Notes: generated by a model from the letters alone, not told the origin. DNA of 64,000 nucleotides from Phytophthora quininea (GCA_011947345.1 JAAVTG010000623.1:62001-126000), one strand, 5' to 3'; counted from the first letter of the stretch, positions 44,378-56,466 are shown. Made by a program: numbers and translations.

Positions 44378-46362
44378 GTCCCCGGTCGATTGCGCTCCGC
44401 GCCTTCGTCTTCGTCCTCGACCACGCAACTTGGCGTCGGCCCGACCACACCCCGGTGCACCAAGAGCGAGCGACAACGCGCCAACCATGTTCCCGAGGCC
44501 CGAGCGTACTCTACTGAACCGGTTGGCGGCCACCTTTCCTCGGATTTTTGGCCCGTCAAGCTGCCGTTCAGAGCCGCTCTTGCTCGCATTAGAGGCGCGC
44601 GGGGCCCTGAGGCCAGATCGGTTCTTGGTTGCTTCAGGTTTGAAACGAAGCGTCTCGTGTTTGCAACGAGTTGCCGCCGCTTGGTTGCCATCGGTTCGAA
44701 AAAGAAGTCGGGCACGACGCGGTGTAACGGAGACTGTCCCCGCACTGCGAATTCGTGGCGACTTCGGAAGTATGGGAGCGGCAGTGTGGTGATCAGCTCG
44801 CTAAAGACTCTCTGCATCGCGGCGTTTGGGCGGGGACTTCGCAGATAGTCGAAAGGCGACTGCCACCATCAGCCACCAGCACTTGCAAAGGAGACCAGAC
44901 CTGCTCGAGACCCCCGCCAATCTGCCCGATCACGCACCGGCTCACTCTGCGCAGCCCAATCTGTCCTGATATCGTCTTCCGGGCGTCCAGATATACATGT
45001 TAGCTCCATGTCCGCCACGAGGACTTGACCATGTGGACTTAGCGATGAATAAAGTGGGAGGCGAATCGCTGATGCTGCGGGTTGCCATGCTACAGTCTCG
45101 ACGTGACGGCGAAGGGAGTAGCTCGACTCAGCGGAGCCACCGCTGTCGACTGGGACATGGGCTCGCAATACATGGCTAACCAGCGGTGGTGCTACACCAA
45201 CGACGCCACTGCCGATGCTGCCTCAAATCAGCTAAGGCACGCGCCGAGTTTACCTTGTTGCCTCAACGCGACGAGATTTAGTTGTGGTGGTGCACCTAGA
45301 GCGAGCACGAGCAGAACTTGTTTGGCTGCTCGATGACATTCTAGTACTTTTCGTCCTTGCGTGGTGATTTCGTGCTTCATTACTGCCGCGGAGAGTCCCG
45401 AACTGTTCAGGGTCTTCCTCCATGCGTGCGAGACAATGAAGTCTAGTGCCAAGAACACCGGCGCAAGCCACGAAGCCGCATCGGTTCGTAAGAATACGCT
45501 TTTGCACGTAGGAGATCGCTGCGGTTCGTGCGATAAGCACACTATACAGTATCGATGACCGTGCGGTCGAGCAGTTGGCCTTCATCTGCTGCTACTATTA
45601 ATCGAAGGGGGCCCTCTCTAGGAAGAACCTAGCCGGAAAGGGTCAGATCCGGAAGCAAGCGATTGTGTACACCTCCATCGTCACCTTGAAGCGCGCCGGT
45701 TACCGTAGTGTTCGTAAAGCTTCCATGTCAGGTCGCCAACTTGATGCCGACTAGCGTTTGTGTTCGAGTCGCAGCGTAGCTTTCGTTCAGATGCACGCCT
45801 GGATATTTTTCCAGCTGTGCGATCCGTTGCGTTCCTGTGGCGACCTCAACTCGACGTTGCATGTTAAACTGCCCGTGGGGCCACTAGCGCGGCTCCATGC
45901 GGAAGTTGCTTTTCTGAACGGATACTACTCGAGTGTGATTGGTCAATCCACTTCAACTTGCAGAGTCAACCAAACATTACTTTTTCAAGAAGTGGCTGAA
46001 TCCTGGAAGGAGGTGTCCTGTAGAGCTATCGACGCCACCAAGTCGGTCCAGAGCGCCCTGAAACGGTGATCGCTTTGAGAGATCGACGCTCTCTTTTCGC
46101 GTACAGAGCGCACGGCGAGCTTCAACTACGTTCCAACGACTCGCTGGCTCGGAACGAGGACGGCACAGATAATGGCGATCTCTTTCGTGGCCGCTCTGGT
46201 CTCCTGTTTGCATTCACATCGTTCCTTGCCATTCTGTGGGGGCTCACGAAAGGGTACAGCTCTACGCTACGCTACATACACTTGACTGGTGCATATTGCA
46301 GAGAGCTTAACTACCGACAACAAGGTAATACTAAACCGACCGCTTGGTGTGTATCACCTCGC
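44378..46362. other. intergenic, no gene recognised
   Basis: Two kilobases without a motif-bearing frame. The 218-codon plus frame that begins near 46066 extends into the transporter gene as its antisense shadow. Confidence 0.45.
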
Positions 46363-47894
46363 TTACACTGCCTCTTGACCCGTGACGGATTCCCTCGCTT
46401 GAGCTTCGCTGGCCCTACGTTCTTCGCGAGCAATGCGCTTCCTCTCCAGGAAGGCGTACCAAATCTCCTTGCCGCCCTTCTTCTTGTACCAGAAGAGCAC
46501 CCCGCAGAAGAAGAGCACGGCGACGCAGGCGATGAGCCACCCGAACACTTGCCAGACAGTGCTGTCGGCCGTACACATGTACACGAGTCCGAGGAGGATG
46601 CCTGGGATCACCAGGAACAAGAAGATCAGGAACAATGCAGCCGTCCACGCCCACGACGCACTGAAAACGCAAGCGACCTTGCCCATCCGAGGATCGGCTT
46701 GCGCGTGATTGGGATCGGGTAGAAGAGGAAGATGCCGAAGACGTTGAACCAGAAGTGGACCAGGGCGATGGCCACCGAGTCCGCCTTGCCCGTCACCAGA
46801 GACGCTAACAGAGCCGTGCCCGTTGTGCCCAGATTGGCTCCGATCACCAGCGGGTAGACTTGCTCCAGGGTGATGACACCCAAGCCGGCCATCGGCGTCA
46901 GCGTCGACGTCACCACTGTCGACGAGTGCACAGCGAAGGTGATGAGCGTGCCGACAAAGATGTTGACGTAGCCGTTGTAATTGAGCAGCTTGGAGACGAG
47001 TTTCTTGGTGGGTCCTAGGAAGACCTTTGCGAGCATCTTGACGAGCGTCACCAAGGCGCACACGAGGATGCAGAAGCCCAGCACGACGGTGATGGCGCCG
47101 ATACTGCCGTCACTCATACTCGAGTCTTTGAAAGCCCCATCCTTGACGAAAGAGAGCCCTGGGGTACAGTTCAGATCGCCCGTGGCGACGTCGTAGATGG
47201 AGCTCTTATCGACCACTAGCAGCTCTTGCGTGAGCGGATTGACGATGGAGTCCACCGGACTGTTGAACGCGCCGCCAGAGGTCTTGGCGTCCGACATGGC
47301 GATCGACATCTTCTCTAGCGGGTGGAACAGCACCTCGATTGGGAAGAGCACGATCACGGACCAAATGTTGTACATGTCGTGGACGGTAGCTGCCGCCATG
47401 GCTTTCTGGAAGCGAACGGGGTCGCCGACCTGGCCGAACGCCACCATGATGCACGTCACGCAGGTGCCGATGTTGGCGCCCATGACAACGTAGACACCTT
47501 GGCGGACAGTCATGCCGCCAGCCCCGACGAGCGCGACGGTGATGGAAGTCACGGTCCCCGAGCTGTGCAATAGAGCGGTGGAAATCGTGCCGATCATCAG
47601 CCCGGCCACCGGGTTGTTGGCAAAGTCGAAGGCGTCCTTGGAGTCGCAACCGAGGGCGAGCGTGAAGCCGTCGCCGATGAACTTGACGGCCACCATGAAG
47701 AAGTAGAGCGACCCCAACGCGGCGATGGTGTAGAAGATACCCCAGAGGATCTTCTGCTGGAGTGTTTTGTTCTGGTATGTGTCTTCTTCCTCCAGATCGC
47801 CCTCGTGGAGGTCGTACTTAAGCGTGCTGTCGTCCATGTTGGTCGGGGTGAGCATCACGAGCTCGTCCACGGAAACAGGAGAGCGAGTCGCCAT
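46363..47894 (-). CDS. SLC34-type sodium/phosphate cotransporter, one-base frame break
   Basis: A plasma-membrane phosphate importer of the Na/Pi cotransporter family, about 510 residues. The ATG at 47894 starts MATRSPVSVDELV. The two inverted repeat halves carry LLHSSGTVTSITVALVGAG and AVHSSTVVTSTLTPMAG, where family members usually have QSSS; here Gln is replaced by His in both. Each is followed by a GANIGTC or GANLGTT loop. After SLAF the first frame ends at 46626; one extra T in the T-run (plus-strand A-run 46663-46666) continues into the last helices (LFLIFLFLVIPGILLGLVY, LIACVAVLFFCGVLFWY) and a basic cytosolic tail. A sequence error is the likely cause. Confidence 0.85.
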
Positions 47895-49093
47895 CGTCCT
47901 GCCGGGTTTGTTGAGTTTTGAGTTTTGAGCTTGAGCTGGTGCTGGCAGATTTGGGAATGGCACTGCAGCGGTAACGATTAAAAGAGATTAATTAATCGGC
48001 TCTTCAACGAGATTCGGCATCGCTGCTCCAGCAAATCTACAGGCGATGAGTGGCACCGCTTGCTGAGGCCATTGAAGTGAAAGTGAGTGCAAATCTTCGT
48101 CTCTTTACCTTCAAGATTCCGATAGTCGAAAGCAGCTCCAGATGCAAGTAGGGATGCCGCTGCGGCGAATCAAAGCAGAAGGATGGGGATGCCACATTCG
48201 CGGCAGGAAAGTAGCCGTGACGTCTGCTCCTGCATAACAGAGAAAGAGTGACAGAGAGAGCAGTTCCCCGGTCGAATACGTGCAAACGCACATCGTGTAC
48301 TGCACGTGTATGCCAGATTGATATTTTCCCGCAGTCTTCGTCTCGGCGGAGATTCCGAATGCAACGAAGTGCGTGTGAAAATCGGCATCACATTTCTCCG
48401 CCATTCAATGGCGGCGCCACCGTCACAAAGTTGAAAAAGGAACCAAATAAGAAGAGAGCCGCCAGAGGGCACCAGGATTTGTCGTGAAATAGACATCGCG
48501 TAATTTGTTTGCCTACATTGGGAGGGAGCTGAAGACGTGAAGAAGAAGGCAGTGGCATTCAAAACGATGATCGTGGCGACCAGGTCGGCAACATGACACA
48601 TTCGGCATACACTTGCTGTAGTGTGGGTGAGGTCGAGCGGTTCTTCGTGATGCTGGTAGAGCTTATGACGGAGGTGCTGATTTCAATCATGTATGTAACA
48701 TTTGTGTTCATCCTGCGTAAAGCAGACCGCCACCGTTCACTATGCTGTTCGCGATTTACCTGAGCATTTTGACGCCGCTCTATAAAGCTACATAGCGTAT
48801 TTTGATGGCCTGCGTGAAGACTTGACCAAGATGCTGGATCGAATTCTGGTCGATCGCCAGGACCTTTGCAAGACCCTACAGCGTTGAGTTTGACAGCACG
48901 AAAGCGCTGCTGACGTTCTTGTACTTGTTGCCACCTTCATGACGTTCACTGTAGTTTGCGTCACATGTCGCAGATATTGACAATACAAATTTTAAGTGTT
49001 TCAATTAAATCCGATACCTTTCTATGAGTTCGTCCACAAAATAATGCAAACTGCGCCACAATCCATCCCACCTCCCAAGCACCAAGGTCTCTG
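47895..49093. other. divergent intergenic region
   Basis: 1.2 kb between the transporter and phosphatidylserine synthase. A CCATTCCCAAATCTG initiator-like block lies on the minus strand at about 47944-47958. No gene is seen. Confidence 0.45.
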
Positions 49094-50700
49094 ATGGCGT
49101 CGCTGCGCCAACGTCGCCAAGCGCCCGATCTGGACACGGCCAAGGCCCAGGCAGACGCGGACGAAGGCCCCATGGACAAGTCCCCGAGCCTGCAGCGCTC
49201 CAGCCCCCGCCCGGATAACTGGAGCTACAACACGTTCCGCGCCTCCTGGGACAACGAAGTGGAGGGCCTGCTGCTGTTCCCGGAACAGCCGCGCCAGTTT
49301 GTGGTGCTGTTTATGGTTGTAGCGGGCTTTTCCTACTACTCGTTCACGCACGATTCCAAGGTACATTGGTTGGAAAAGTAGGAAGTATCAAGGATTTACT
49401 TATTTATTATTATTTTTATGGTAGGATACGACGCAGAATGTGCGGAATGCGCTGTTTGCAGCCATCTTGATATTCCTGGTGTACTGCTTCTTGCAGACGA
49501 GGGACGGGTTGATGGTTCGTCCCCATCCAGGAGTGTGGCGAGTGGTGCACGGCTGCTCCGTCGTGTACTTGCTGCTGCTGGCTGCCATACTGGTGCAGAA
49601 CCGAGAAGGAGCGATGCAGGCCATGCAGTACTTGTTTCCGGAAGTGGGGAGCAGACCAAAGACTGCAGCACCGGCGAAATTAGAGTGCGAATCAATTCCG
49701 AGGTGAGCTATTATGGACATGATCGACAGGATTTGGCTACTTATTATTATTATTTTTAATGCTGTAGTCGTTGACACGCGGAGTGACGAGTATTTGGTTC
49801 ATTGCGCACGTGACCGGGTGGTGGGGCAAGATGTGCATGTTCCGAGACTGGAGGTTTTGTTGGGTATTGAGCATTGCGTTTGAGACTTTGGAGTTGGCGC
49901 TGCAATTTGTAATTCCTGACTTTCAGGAGTGCTGGTGAGTTTTTTTTTATTGTATCCTTAGTCGTTAAAGTAGTTCCAGATCTTGATACTATTGTGTATC
50001 CCATTAGGTGGGACTCGCTTCTGTTGGACTTACTGGGCGCGAACATGCTGGGCATGTGTCTTGGCCGCGTCACGCTGTGGCTGCTCGAGTCCAAGGAATA
50101 CGATTGGTCAGGTCGTCGCGGTAAGAAGATAGGCTACATCCGCCGTGTTGTGAACCAGTTCACGCCCTTCAGCTGGGAGCAGTACCATTGGGAGGTCTTC
50201 TCGAGCTTCAAGCGCTTCGGCCAGATCGTGTTCGCGATCATGATGTGTCTTCTGACGGAGCTAAACGCCTTCTTTGTAATGACGACTCTGAGTATCCCCA
50301 AGGAGAGCAAGTTCAACTCGTACCGCTTGATGCTCGTGTTCCTCATCGGCATCCCAGCGGCTGCTGAGTACTACGAGTTCATTGCGAATCCAGAGTGTTG
50401 GCGTCTCGGTCAGAATGCGTGGATGATTTTGTCCATCGCTATCTTCGAGGTGTTGGTATGGGTCAAGTTCTCAGGCAACGGCGTGCTGTTTACTGAGGGA
50501 CCCCACCGCTTGTGATGTACCCGATCTTGGGATTCGCGGTCATGTTCTCGATTTGGATGCTGCTCTTCTTCCGGAACGCTCCGCGCCAGCCAACGTCTCG
50601 CCGCGCACGCGGTCTGGTCACTGGATGGGGCTACTTGGACGTGCTCTTCTGGGCCTCCTTTATGCCACTGGTTTTCCTCACGTCTCAGTGGGCTTTTTAG
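49094..50700 (+). CDS. phosphatidylserine synthase (base-exchange type), frame-broken
   Basis: An ER multi-pass enzyme that exchanges the head group of phosphatidylcholine or phosphatidylethanolamine for serine (PTDSS family). Exons are 49094-49360, 49425-49702, 49768-49934 and 50008-50700, all GT-AG. Landmarks: TRDGLMVRPHPGVWR, AHVTGWWGKM, FCWVLSIAFETLEL, PDFQECWWDSLLLD and WSGRRGKKIG. A single-base shortfall in the G-run at 49646-49649 breaks exon 2; adding one G makes exon 2 end in phase 0 and join exon 3 correctly. A shortfall in the C-run at 50501-50504 splits exon 4 before the last two helices. Both indicate sequence error, since the splice phases only work with the correction. Confidence 0.88.
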
Positions 50701-50997
50701 CTGGAACTTTTGATTAGATAGACGTTCTCTGATCGGTGTGGTGGCAAATGACAACCCAACAGGTTAGGACTCTGGTGCAAGATGTTGAAGTTGGCGGATA
50801 TCTGTGCTTTGCGATGGTGGTAGTAGCTTTTTTAGGCTGCAACTGGAGCAATTTCCCATGATGCTGCACTTGTAGGGTCTTCTTCATCCCATGGAATCTG
50901 TACAATCGCTGACGTGCTTTATCAATGACCGCAATGCATCACATTGCAATTAGCACCTTCTTGGCAAGCAGCAACTACCAAGACAATCCCCATCGTA

Positions 50998-53103
50998 ATG
51001 ATCTCGATATCTCGCCAGGCTTTCGGTGACGCTGCCTCGACTTCATCCATCTTTAAGATGCTCTTCAAGCAGACCAAGCAAGTGGATCCGCAAGACGACG
51101 ATACGCCGATTGTAACCAAGGTAGAAGAGCAGCAACTGCCGTTGACAGCGTCGAAGCAACCGACACTGCTAGCGGATCTCCACCTGCTGCAGCAGCTCAC
51201 TCAACAGCTTCAGGCTGCCACGTTGGACACTGCAAGTGGCAACAACGACGACGACAATGAAGACTCGCAGTCGACCGCCGAGACGGAGAACCTGGCGACT
51301 TTGTACTGTCGCCGTGCTGCGGCTCTGCTGGCGTTCGTCGACCACGATGCTGCCACGACGGTGCCGCTCGACGTTTTGGCGTCGTCTAGTGATGATGCTA
51401 ACCAGCCGCCAATGATGCTGGAGGCAGTTCGTCAAGCTTTGCAAGACGCCCAAGCTGCGGTGACTCTAACATTGAGCAGCGCAACCAGTGCAGAGGCACT
51501 GTTGCTGTCCGCACACTGCTCTCGTAGCTTGGGCGAGCTTTCTCACGCTCGGGCTTTCACGGCTCTAGCTGCTGCTGCGTTGCCCGGTAGTACCGCGATT
51601 TCAAGCCTGGCCGATCAGCTCGACGTGGAAGCTCGCGCCACTGGAGCTTCGTTTGTATCGTCCAACTTGAGGACGACTTCGTCCGTGCTGTCTGCCATGG
51701 TTGCTGCTAGCAGCGTGCAAACAGTGCAACAGCAGCAAGAAAATGAAGATAACAACGACCAATCTGAACATCAATGCAGCAAGGTTGCACTGACTTCAAC
51801 CTCTCCAGTAGAGACCGAGACGTTTTGGCGTCAGGTAGCGACGCTCTTCCAAACGCTTGAGGAGACCGCGCACTCGACTTGGCTGGAGAAACTGGAGCGT
51901 GTCGTGCACCAACACGCGCTTCACTGCTGCGCGTCACCGGAGGAAGTGCGCCAGCTGGACACTGCGCTGCAAAATGCTCTCTCGATGCTATCTCAGCTCA
52001 TGCAGAGCAGCGTTGCATGCTCGGTGCTGGGTCTTGACATGGCTGACGAGGAGTTCGCAAGGACACTCGAGAAGCTCGCGCAGGCCAATTCTTCGACTCC
52101 ACAAACGCTGGTGCAAAACCGAACTGCACGAAATTGGATCGTACAGACGTGGGCTCCGGCGGTGCAGCGTGCAACGAACTCCATCTCGGACTCGCGCTCG
52201 GTTTTCATCGATCTATCGCACGACCTTCTGCTCGTGCTCGCTCGTCTGCTGCAGGTGTCCGGAAGCTGGCGACGGTGCACAGTCATGGCCCACTGCCTCG
52301 CCTACGCGGAAATGAGCCACGACCTGGCGAAAAGCCTCCGTAGCGATGATGTTGACGCTGCGTCCTGGTCACGCCTGGAGCTACAGTGCGCAGAAGCTCA
52401 TGGTTCAGCCCTGCTGCAGCGTATCTCGGGCCACGACGACGCTCTCAAGATCTTCCGCGAAAGTCTCCAGGCTGCTATTCACTCTGGCGACCAGGAGTGC
52501 GAACTGCGTGCACGTCTCCACATCACCAAGACGCTGCGACTGATGGAAGAGCCCGAGGTCGCGCACGCCGAGCTGGTTCAGCTGCTGGCTCGTAGTCGCG
52601 CTCTGAACGACGTCTACGCCGAAGCCATGACGCAGTACGAACTGGGCGAGCACTTTGTGCAGATCGAGGACGTGGAGACAGCGCAGGAACACTTCAAAGC
52701 CGCGCAGACTCTGTGCAACTGCACGGCCAACTGCGGCAAGACGTGGCGGCCACGCTCGATCCAGCAGGCCATCGCGTTCTACGCTCGGCTGCAGCCGCTG
52801 ACGCGTCGTGGCGCCATGCGCTGCAGCGTCTCGTCACTGCTTTGCTCCGTGAATGATGAGGACAGCCAGTCGGAGAATGACATCGACGACGACGAAGAGG
52901 AGGATGATGAAGAAGAAGAGGAGGAGCGTCCCAAGTCGAGACGACAGGCCTTCTGCGTCAAGAACTCGTCGCCGCAGCACCGCTCGGTGCTGAGTTCGGT
53001 CATGAGCACGACGGCCAAGAAGCCCAAGCGTACACTGGACTGGCGGTCGTCGGTGTGCACGACGCGGTGGTCCACAGTCAGCGACAAGGAGTTTACTTTC
53101 TGA
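50998..53103 (+). CDS. TPR-like helical repeat protein
   Basis: An intact protein of about 701 residues. The region from about residue 480 to 590 has TPR-like helix pairs (ALKIFRESLQAAIHSGD, ARLHITKTLRLMEEPEVAHAEL, AMTQYELGEHFVQIEDVE). The N-terminal two-thirds is also helical and Gln/Ala-rich. The C-terminus has an acidic run of more than 15 Asp/Glu followed by a basic, Ser/Thr-rich end. The start is uncertain between the ATG at 50998 and the ATG at 51058 (MLFKQTKQV). It resembles a scaffold or kinesin-light-chain-like protein, but the family is not identified. Confidence 0.68.
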   Translation: MISISRQAFGDAASTSSIFKMLFKQTKQVDPQDDDTPIVTKVEEQQLPLTASKQPTLLADLHLLQQLTQQLQAATLDTASGNNDDDNEDSQSTAETENLATLYCRRAAALLAFVDHDAATTVPLDVLASSSDDANQPPMMLEAVRQALQDAQAAVTLTLSSATSAEALLLSAHCSRSLGELSHARAFTALAAAALPGSTAISSLADQLDVEARATGASFVSSNLRTTSSVLSAMVAASSVQTVQQQQENEDNNDQSEHQCSKVALTSTSPVETETFWRQVATLFQTLEETAHSTWLEKLERVVHQHALHCCASPEEVRQLDTALQNALSMLSQLMQSSVACSVLGLDMADEEFARTLEKLAQANSSTPQTLVQNRTARNWIVQTWAPAVQRATNSISDSRSVFIDLSHDLLLVLARLLQVSGSWRRCTVMAHCLAYAEMSHDLAKSLRSDDVDAASWSRLELQCAEAHGSALLQRISGHDDALKIFRESLQAAIHSGDQECELRARLHITKTLRLMEEPEVAHAELVQLLARSRALNDVYAEAMTQYELGEHFVQIEDVETAQEHFKAAQTLCNCTANCGKTWRPRSIQQAIAFYARLQPLTRRGAMRCSVSSLLCSVNDEDSQSENDIDDDEEEDDEEEEEERPKSRRQAFCVKNSSPQHRSVLSSVMSTTAKKPKRTLDWRSSVCTTRWSTVSDKEFTF

Positions 53104-53306
53104 TCAAAGTTGAAGTTGTGTTTTTGCATTTCTTATATCTAGTTTTGCAGGCTAATGTGCCGCTAGCCAATCGCATCGTTGGAACATTTACCTTGGCATT
53201 TGTATGTTTGGTGTTGATCTTGGCATTTGTATGCGACCCCCTCAAGCCGCTCAGAGCCACAGACGACACCCAGATTCGCCGCCCCCGGAGAGCAAGCCCG
53301 AACACG

Positions 53307-54378
53307 ATGGTCATGATGATTCTGGTGAAGAACTCGGCGCCCGCCCTCAAGTACGTGCCTGCCCACTAGCTCCACTGCCTTTTGCTACCCCAAATACCGC
53401 CGCGATCGCTCTCCCCGACGTTAAACCGCCGTCAATTGGGGGATGCTGGCAATATTGTTAAACAAAATCTTATTTCTTAAATGTATTTCTTTATTTTCTT
53501 ATGGTAGGGCCGTCGGCCAGCAGGCGCGCGGCATGGCCACGGAGAAGCAGATTCTGCAGCGTATCACGGCCACGTCCAACATCGCCAAGATCACCAAGTC
53601 CATGAAGATGGTGTCGGCCGCCAAGATGCGCGGCGCCGAGAACCGCATGAACGCTGGCCGCCCGTTCACGGCCTGGCTGGACAACGTCAAGGGCGCGCAG
53701 AACCGCACGCTGGAGGAGGATGGCGTGGCCCCCGCCGAGGAGCTGCAGGGCGACAACGTGTTCGTTGTGGTCTCTTCGGACCGCGGTCTTTGCGGCGGTA
53801 TCAACTCTGGCATTGCCAAGACCACCCGCAAGCAGATTGACGGTGTTGAGGACAACACGCAGATCTTTGTGATTGGTGACAAGGCGCGCGCCCAGCTGCG
53901 TCGCGACCTTGGCGACCACATCCGTGGCAACGTGACCGAGACGTTCTCGTCGCCCCCGAACTTTACGGTGGCCAGTGCCATCGCTGAAGGTGTGCTGGCT
54001 ACAGCCAAGTCGGACAACGAGAAGGTGCACGTGCTGTACAACCAGTTCAGGTCGGCCATCTCGTACCTGCCGTCGGTGCGCTCGCTGGCCGTGCAGCCTG
54101 ACACGGACGCGTACGACCTGTACGAGATGGAGCCTGACAACAAGGACGAGGTGCTTGCCGACCTCAAGGAGTTCGAGGTGGCCACCGCTATCTTCCAGGG
54201 CATGATCGAGAACTCGACCAGCGAGGAGTCCTCGCGTATGGCCGCCATGGAGAACGCCACCACGAACGCCGAGGAGCTCATCGGGTCGCTCACGCTCGTG
54301 TACAACAAGGCTCGTCAGGCCCGCATTACCACGGAGCTGATTGAAATTATCTCGGGTGCCGCCTCTCTGGACGGTTAA
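53307..54378 (+). CDS. mitochondrial ATP synthase gamma subunit
   Basis: The central rotor-stalk subunit of F1-ATPase, 304 residues. Exon 1 (53307-53350) encodes the start of the mitochondrial presequence (MVMMILVKNSAPALK), with a GTACGT donor. Exon 2 (53508-54378) begins after TAG and continues AVGQQARGMATEKQILQRI. Family signatures are present: the N-terminal helix ITKSMKMVSAAKMRGAE, the SSDRGLCGGIN block, and the C-terminal helix KARQARITTELIEIISGA. Nuclear-encoded and imported. Intact. Confidence 0.95.
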
Positions 54379-54953
54379 GCTTTGTGCTGTCGAGTCCCGA
54401 CTGGGAGCAGGGTCCGGAACGCAACGGACGAAAGGAAAAAAACTCTTCGTGGTCGGAAACTTTGCCCCCAGACAGGAGCGAGAGCGTGAAAATACAAGAC
54501 GTGGTGTCGACGGAAAATAAACAGACCATCCTCTCGACTGCGACCTCGTTGGCTTTACGTCTTGTGCCTGCAGCTTCAGTAATGGTGTACAGCAGTGGGA
54601 AGTAGTGGGAAAGGTATCAATTGACGAACTTGTAGTGTAAACGAGCGCGCGCGACGGCAGTGCGTCACAGCTATTCGACCATCGATGTTGAGCTTGACTT
54701 GTACCTGGCACGTTGCACCTTGACGTTGCCAGACGATCGCCACGCCGCCTTGCTGGCAAGCTCGACTGACAGCGCGTGTTGTGGCAATTAGTGTACAGCG
54801 CTGCCTTCCTTGCAGATAATCGATGGGACTGTATTTGCTGTTAGCTGCTTTGCCGCTGGAGGAGCTAGGGTATAAGTGTTCTGGTAATAGAGTGCCGCGC
54901 GCACGCTGCAATTGGCATCTATCGTCGGGTGCGGAGCTGGGCCAGACAGCCTC
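54379..54953. other. convergent intergenic region
   Basis: 3' flanks of the ATP synthase gamma and carrier genes. No gene is seen. Confidence 0.5.
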
Positions 54954-56444
54954 TTAGTTCTTGGAGAAGTACTCGGTGACCTTGTCCATGACGAGCCACT
55001 GGATGCCGTACGACGGGCACAAACGCGCGAGACGCGGCACCAGACCCTTGTACAGCGCACTCACGCCTTCCTCCTTGGCGATCACCACCATGGCGTCCAC
55101 CATGCCCTTGTACTTGCCGCCAGCGCCAGCGGCCGACTCCTGCGCCATCAAACGCGTCTTGACGACGTCCATGGGGCAGTTGATGCACGGGCCGGGGATG
55201 GCACCGATCATACCGGTCAAGCCGCTCTTCCAGGCCGGCAGCGACTCGCCGTCCTGCAACTTCCACACGTGCTTCTTGATGAAGTTGTTGGACCAGAAAC
55301 TGCAGGCCTGGTTGAGTCCCTGGCGACCGATCGTGGGCGTCAGACCCTTCCACAGCGCAAGCGGACCCTCGTTCTTGACCACCGTCACGGCCGTGTGCAC
55401 GGGGCCTTGGTACTTGGGGATCTCGCCCTTGACAATGTTCTGGCCCTGCAGACGCGTCTTAATCACTTCGAACGGCGTCACAATCAGCACAGCCTCGGTA
55501 GCGCCAGCCAGCGCACCAGCAATGAACTCGTTGGCGCCGCTCACTTGGCCGTTCTTGTCCATCAGCATACGCCGGAAAATGGCGTTAAAGTAGAACCGCG
55601 TGCCGTTCTTCAGCACGACGTGCACCGTCCAGGGCGTGAAGCCCTTGAACAGTCCCTTGGGACCTTCAGCCGCCACGAGCTTCTTGCCGCAGTCCACCAT
55701 GCCCTTGTATTGGCCCGTCTTGTCGAGTTGCATGCGCGTCTTGGTCACATCCAGCGGCGTCAAGATCACGGCTTCGATGACGCCGGATAGCGCACCGCCG
55801 AAAAACTTGACCATAGGCGAGACCTTCTTGACGTTGCCTTCCTTGTCGGTAGGCAGCGGGGCCCGCAGGCCGCCCTCGCCAACCTCGACACTGGCCTTCC
55901 ACCAGTGCTTGGACAGCTGCCGAACGTCCGGGTCCCAGAGGAAGTGCTCAAGGCCCGTGGGGGACGCCATCTTGGCTCGCAGCAGCAGATACAGGTACTT
56001 GAAGTCGGTCTCATGCACCCGGTGCGTGTCCATCGGGTTGAGCTCGTGGATCATGTTCTGCGCCTCCTGCAGCGTGACGGTCACGCCCAGAGCCTGCATG
56101 GCGTCCTGCAGGTCCTCCTCCACGAGGTAGCCTTTCTTCTCCTTGTCGAAGCTGCGGAACGTGTGCAGGATGAACTCCTCGTGCACGGCGTGGAAGTCGT
56201 CGTAGCTCAGCTGGCCCTGGTTCTTGGGGTCCAGCCGCTGCATGAGGCTGCCCAGCTCGTCGGCCGACAGCCGCACGCCGGCCTGGCGCAGGCCGCGTTG
56301 GATGTCGAGCGCGTTCACCTTGCCGTCGTGGTCGGTGTCGACGCGGTCGAACGACTCGCGCAGCAGCGCGTCGACGGTCACGCGCGAGTTGCGGCGCACG
56401 AGCTTGGCTCGGCGCTCGGCTTTGGACGGCTGGGGCTCGGACAT
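54954..56444 (-). CDS. EF-hand mitochondrial carrier, succinate/fumarate-like
   Basis: A 496-residue inner-membrane solute carrier with a calcium-sensing N-terminus. EF-hand 1 is canonical (DTDHDGKVNALD, residues 36-47); two more are degenerate (DPKNQGQLSYDD, DKEKKGYLVEED). The carrier domain from about residue 210 has the three signature repeats: PLDVTKTRMQ, PFEVIKTRLQ and PMDVVKTRLM. The second and third repeats with GPCINCP look more like the succinate-fumarate carrier branch than the ATP-Mg/Pi carriers that usually own EF-hands. The substrate is inferred. The start at 56444 is supported by a core promoter 23 bases 5'. Intact, no intron. Confidence 0.85.
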   Translation of the reverse strand: MSEPQPSKAERRAKLVRRNSRVTVDALLRESFDRVDTDHDGKVNALDIQRGLRQAGVRLSADELGSLMQRLDPKNQGQLSYDDFHAVHEEFILHTFRSFDKEKKGYLVEEDLQDAMQALGVTVTLQEAQNMIHELNPMDTHRVHETDFKYLYLLLRAKMASPTGLEHFLWDPDVRQLSKHWWKASVEVGEGGLRAPLPTDKEGNVKKVSPMVKFFGGALSGVIEAVILTPLDVTKTRMQLDKTGQYKGMVDCGKKLVAAEGPKGLFKGFTPWTVHVVLKNGTRFYFNAIFRRMLMDKNGQVSGANEFIAGALAGATEAVLIVTPFEVIKTRLQGQNIVKGEIPKYQGPVHTAVTVVKNEGPLALWKGLTPTIGRQGLNQACSFWSNNFIKKHVWKLQDGESLPAWKSGLTGMIGAIPGPCINCPMDVVKTRLMAQESAAGAGGKYKGMVDAMVVIAKEEGVSALYKGLVPRLARLCPSYGIQWLVMDKVTEYFSKN

Positions 56445-56466
56445 GACGGTGCAGGATGCGCAGGAC

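Noticed and set aside
46066..46722. 218-codon plus-strand frame
   Set aside because: Its 3' half is antisense to the end of the SLC34 transporter and its 5' half shows no motif.
53491..54759. 422-codon frame on the minus strand
   Set aside because: Antisense shadow of the ATP synthase gamma gene; its His/Arg/Val-rich composition reflects GC-rich codon bias on the opposite strand.
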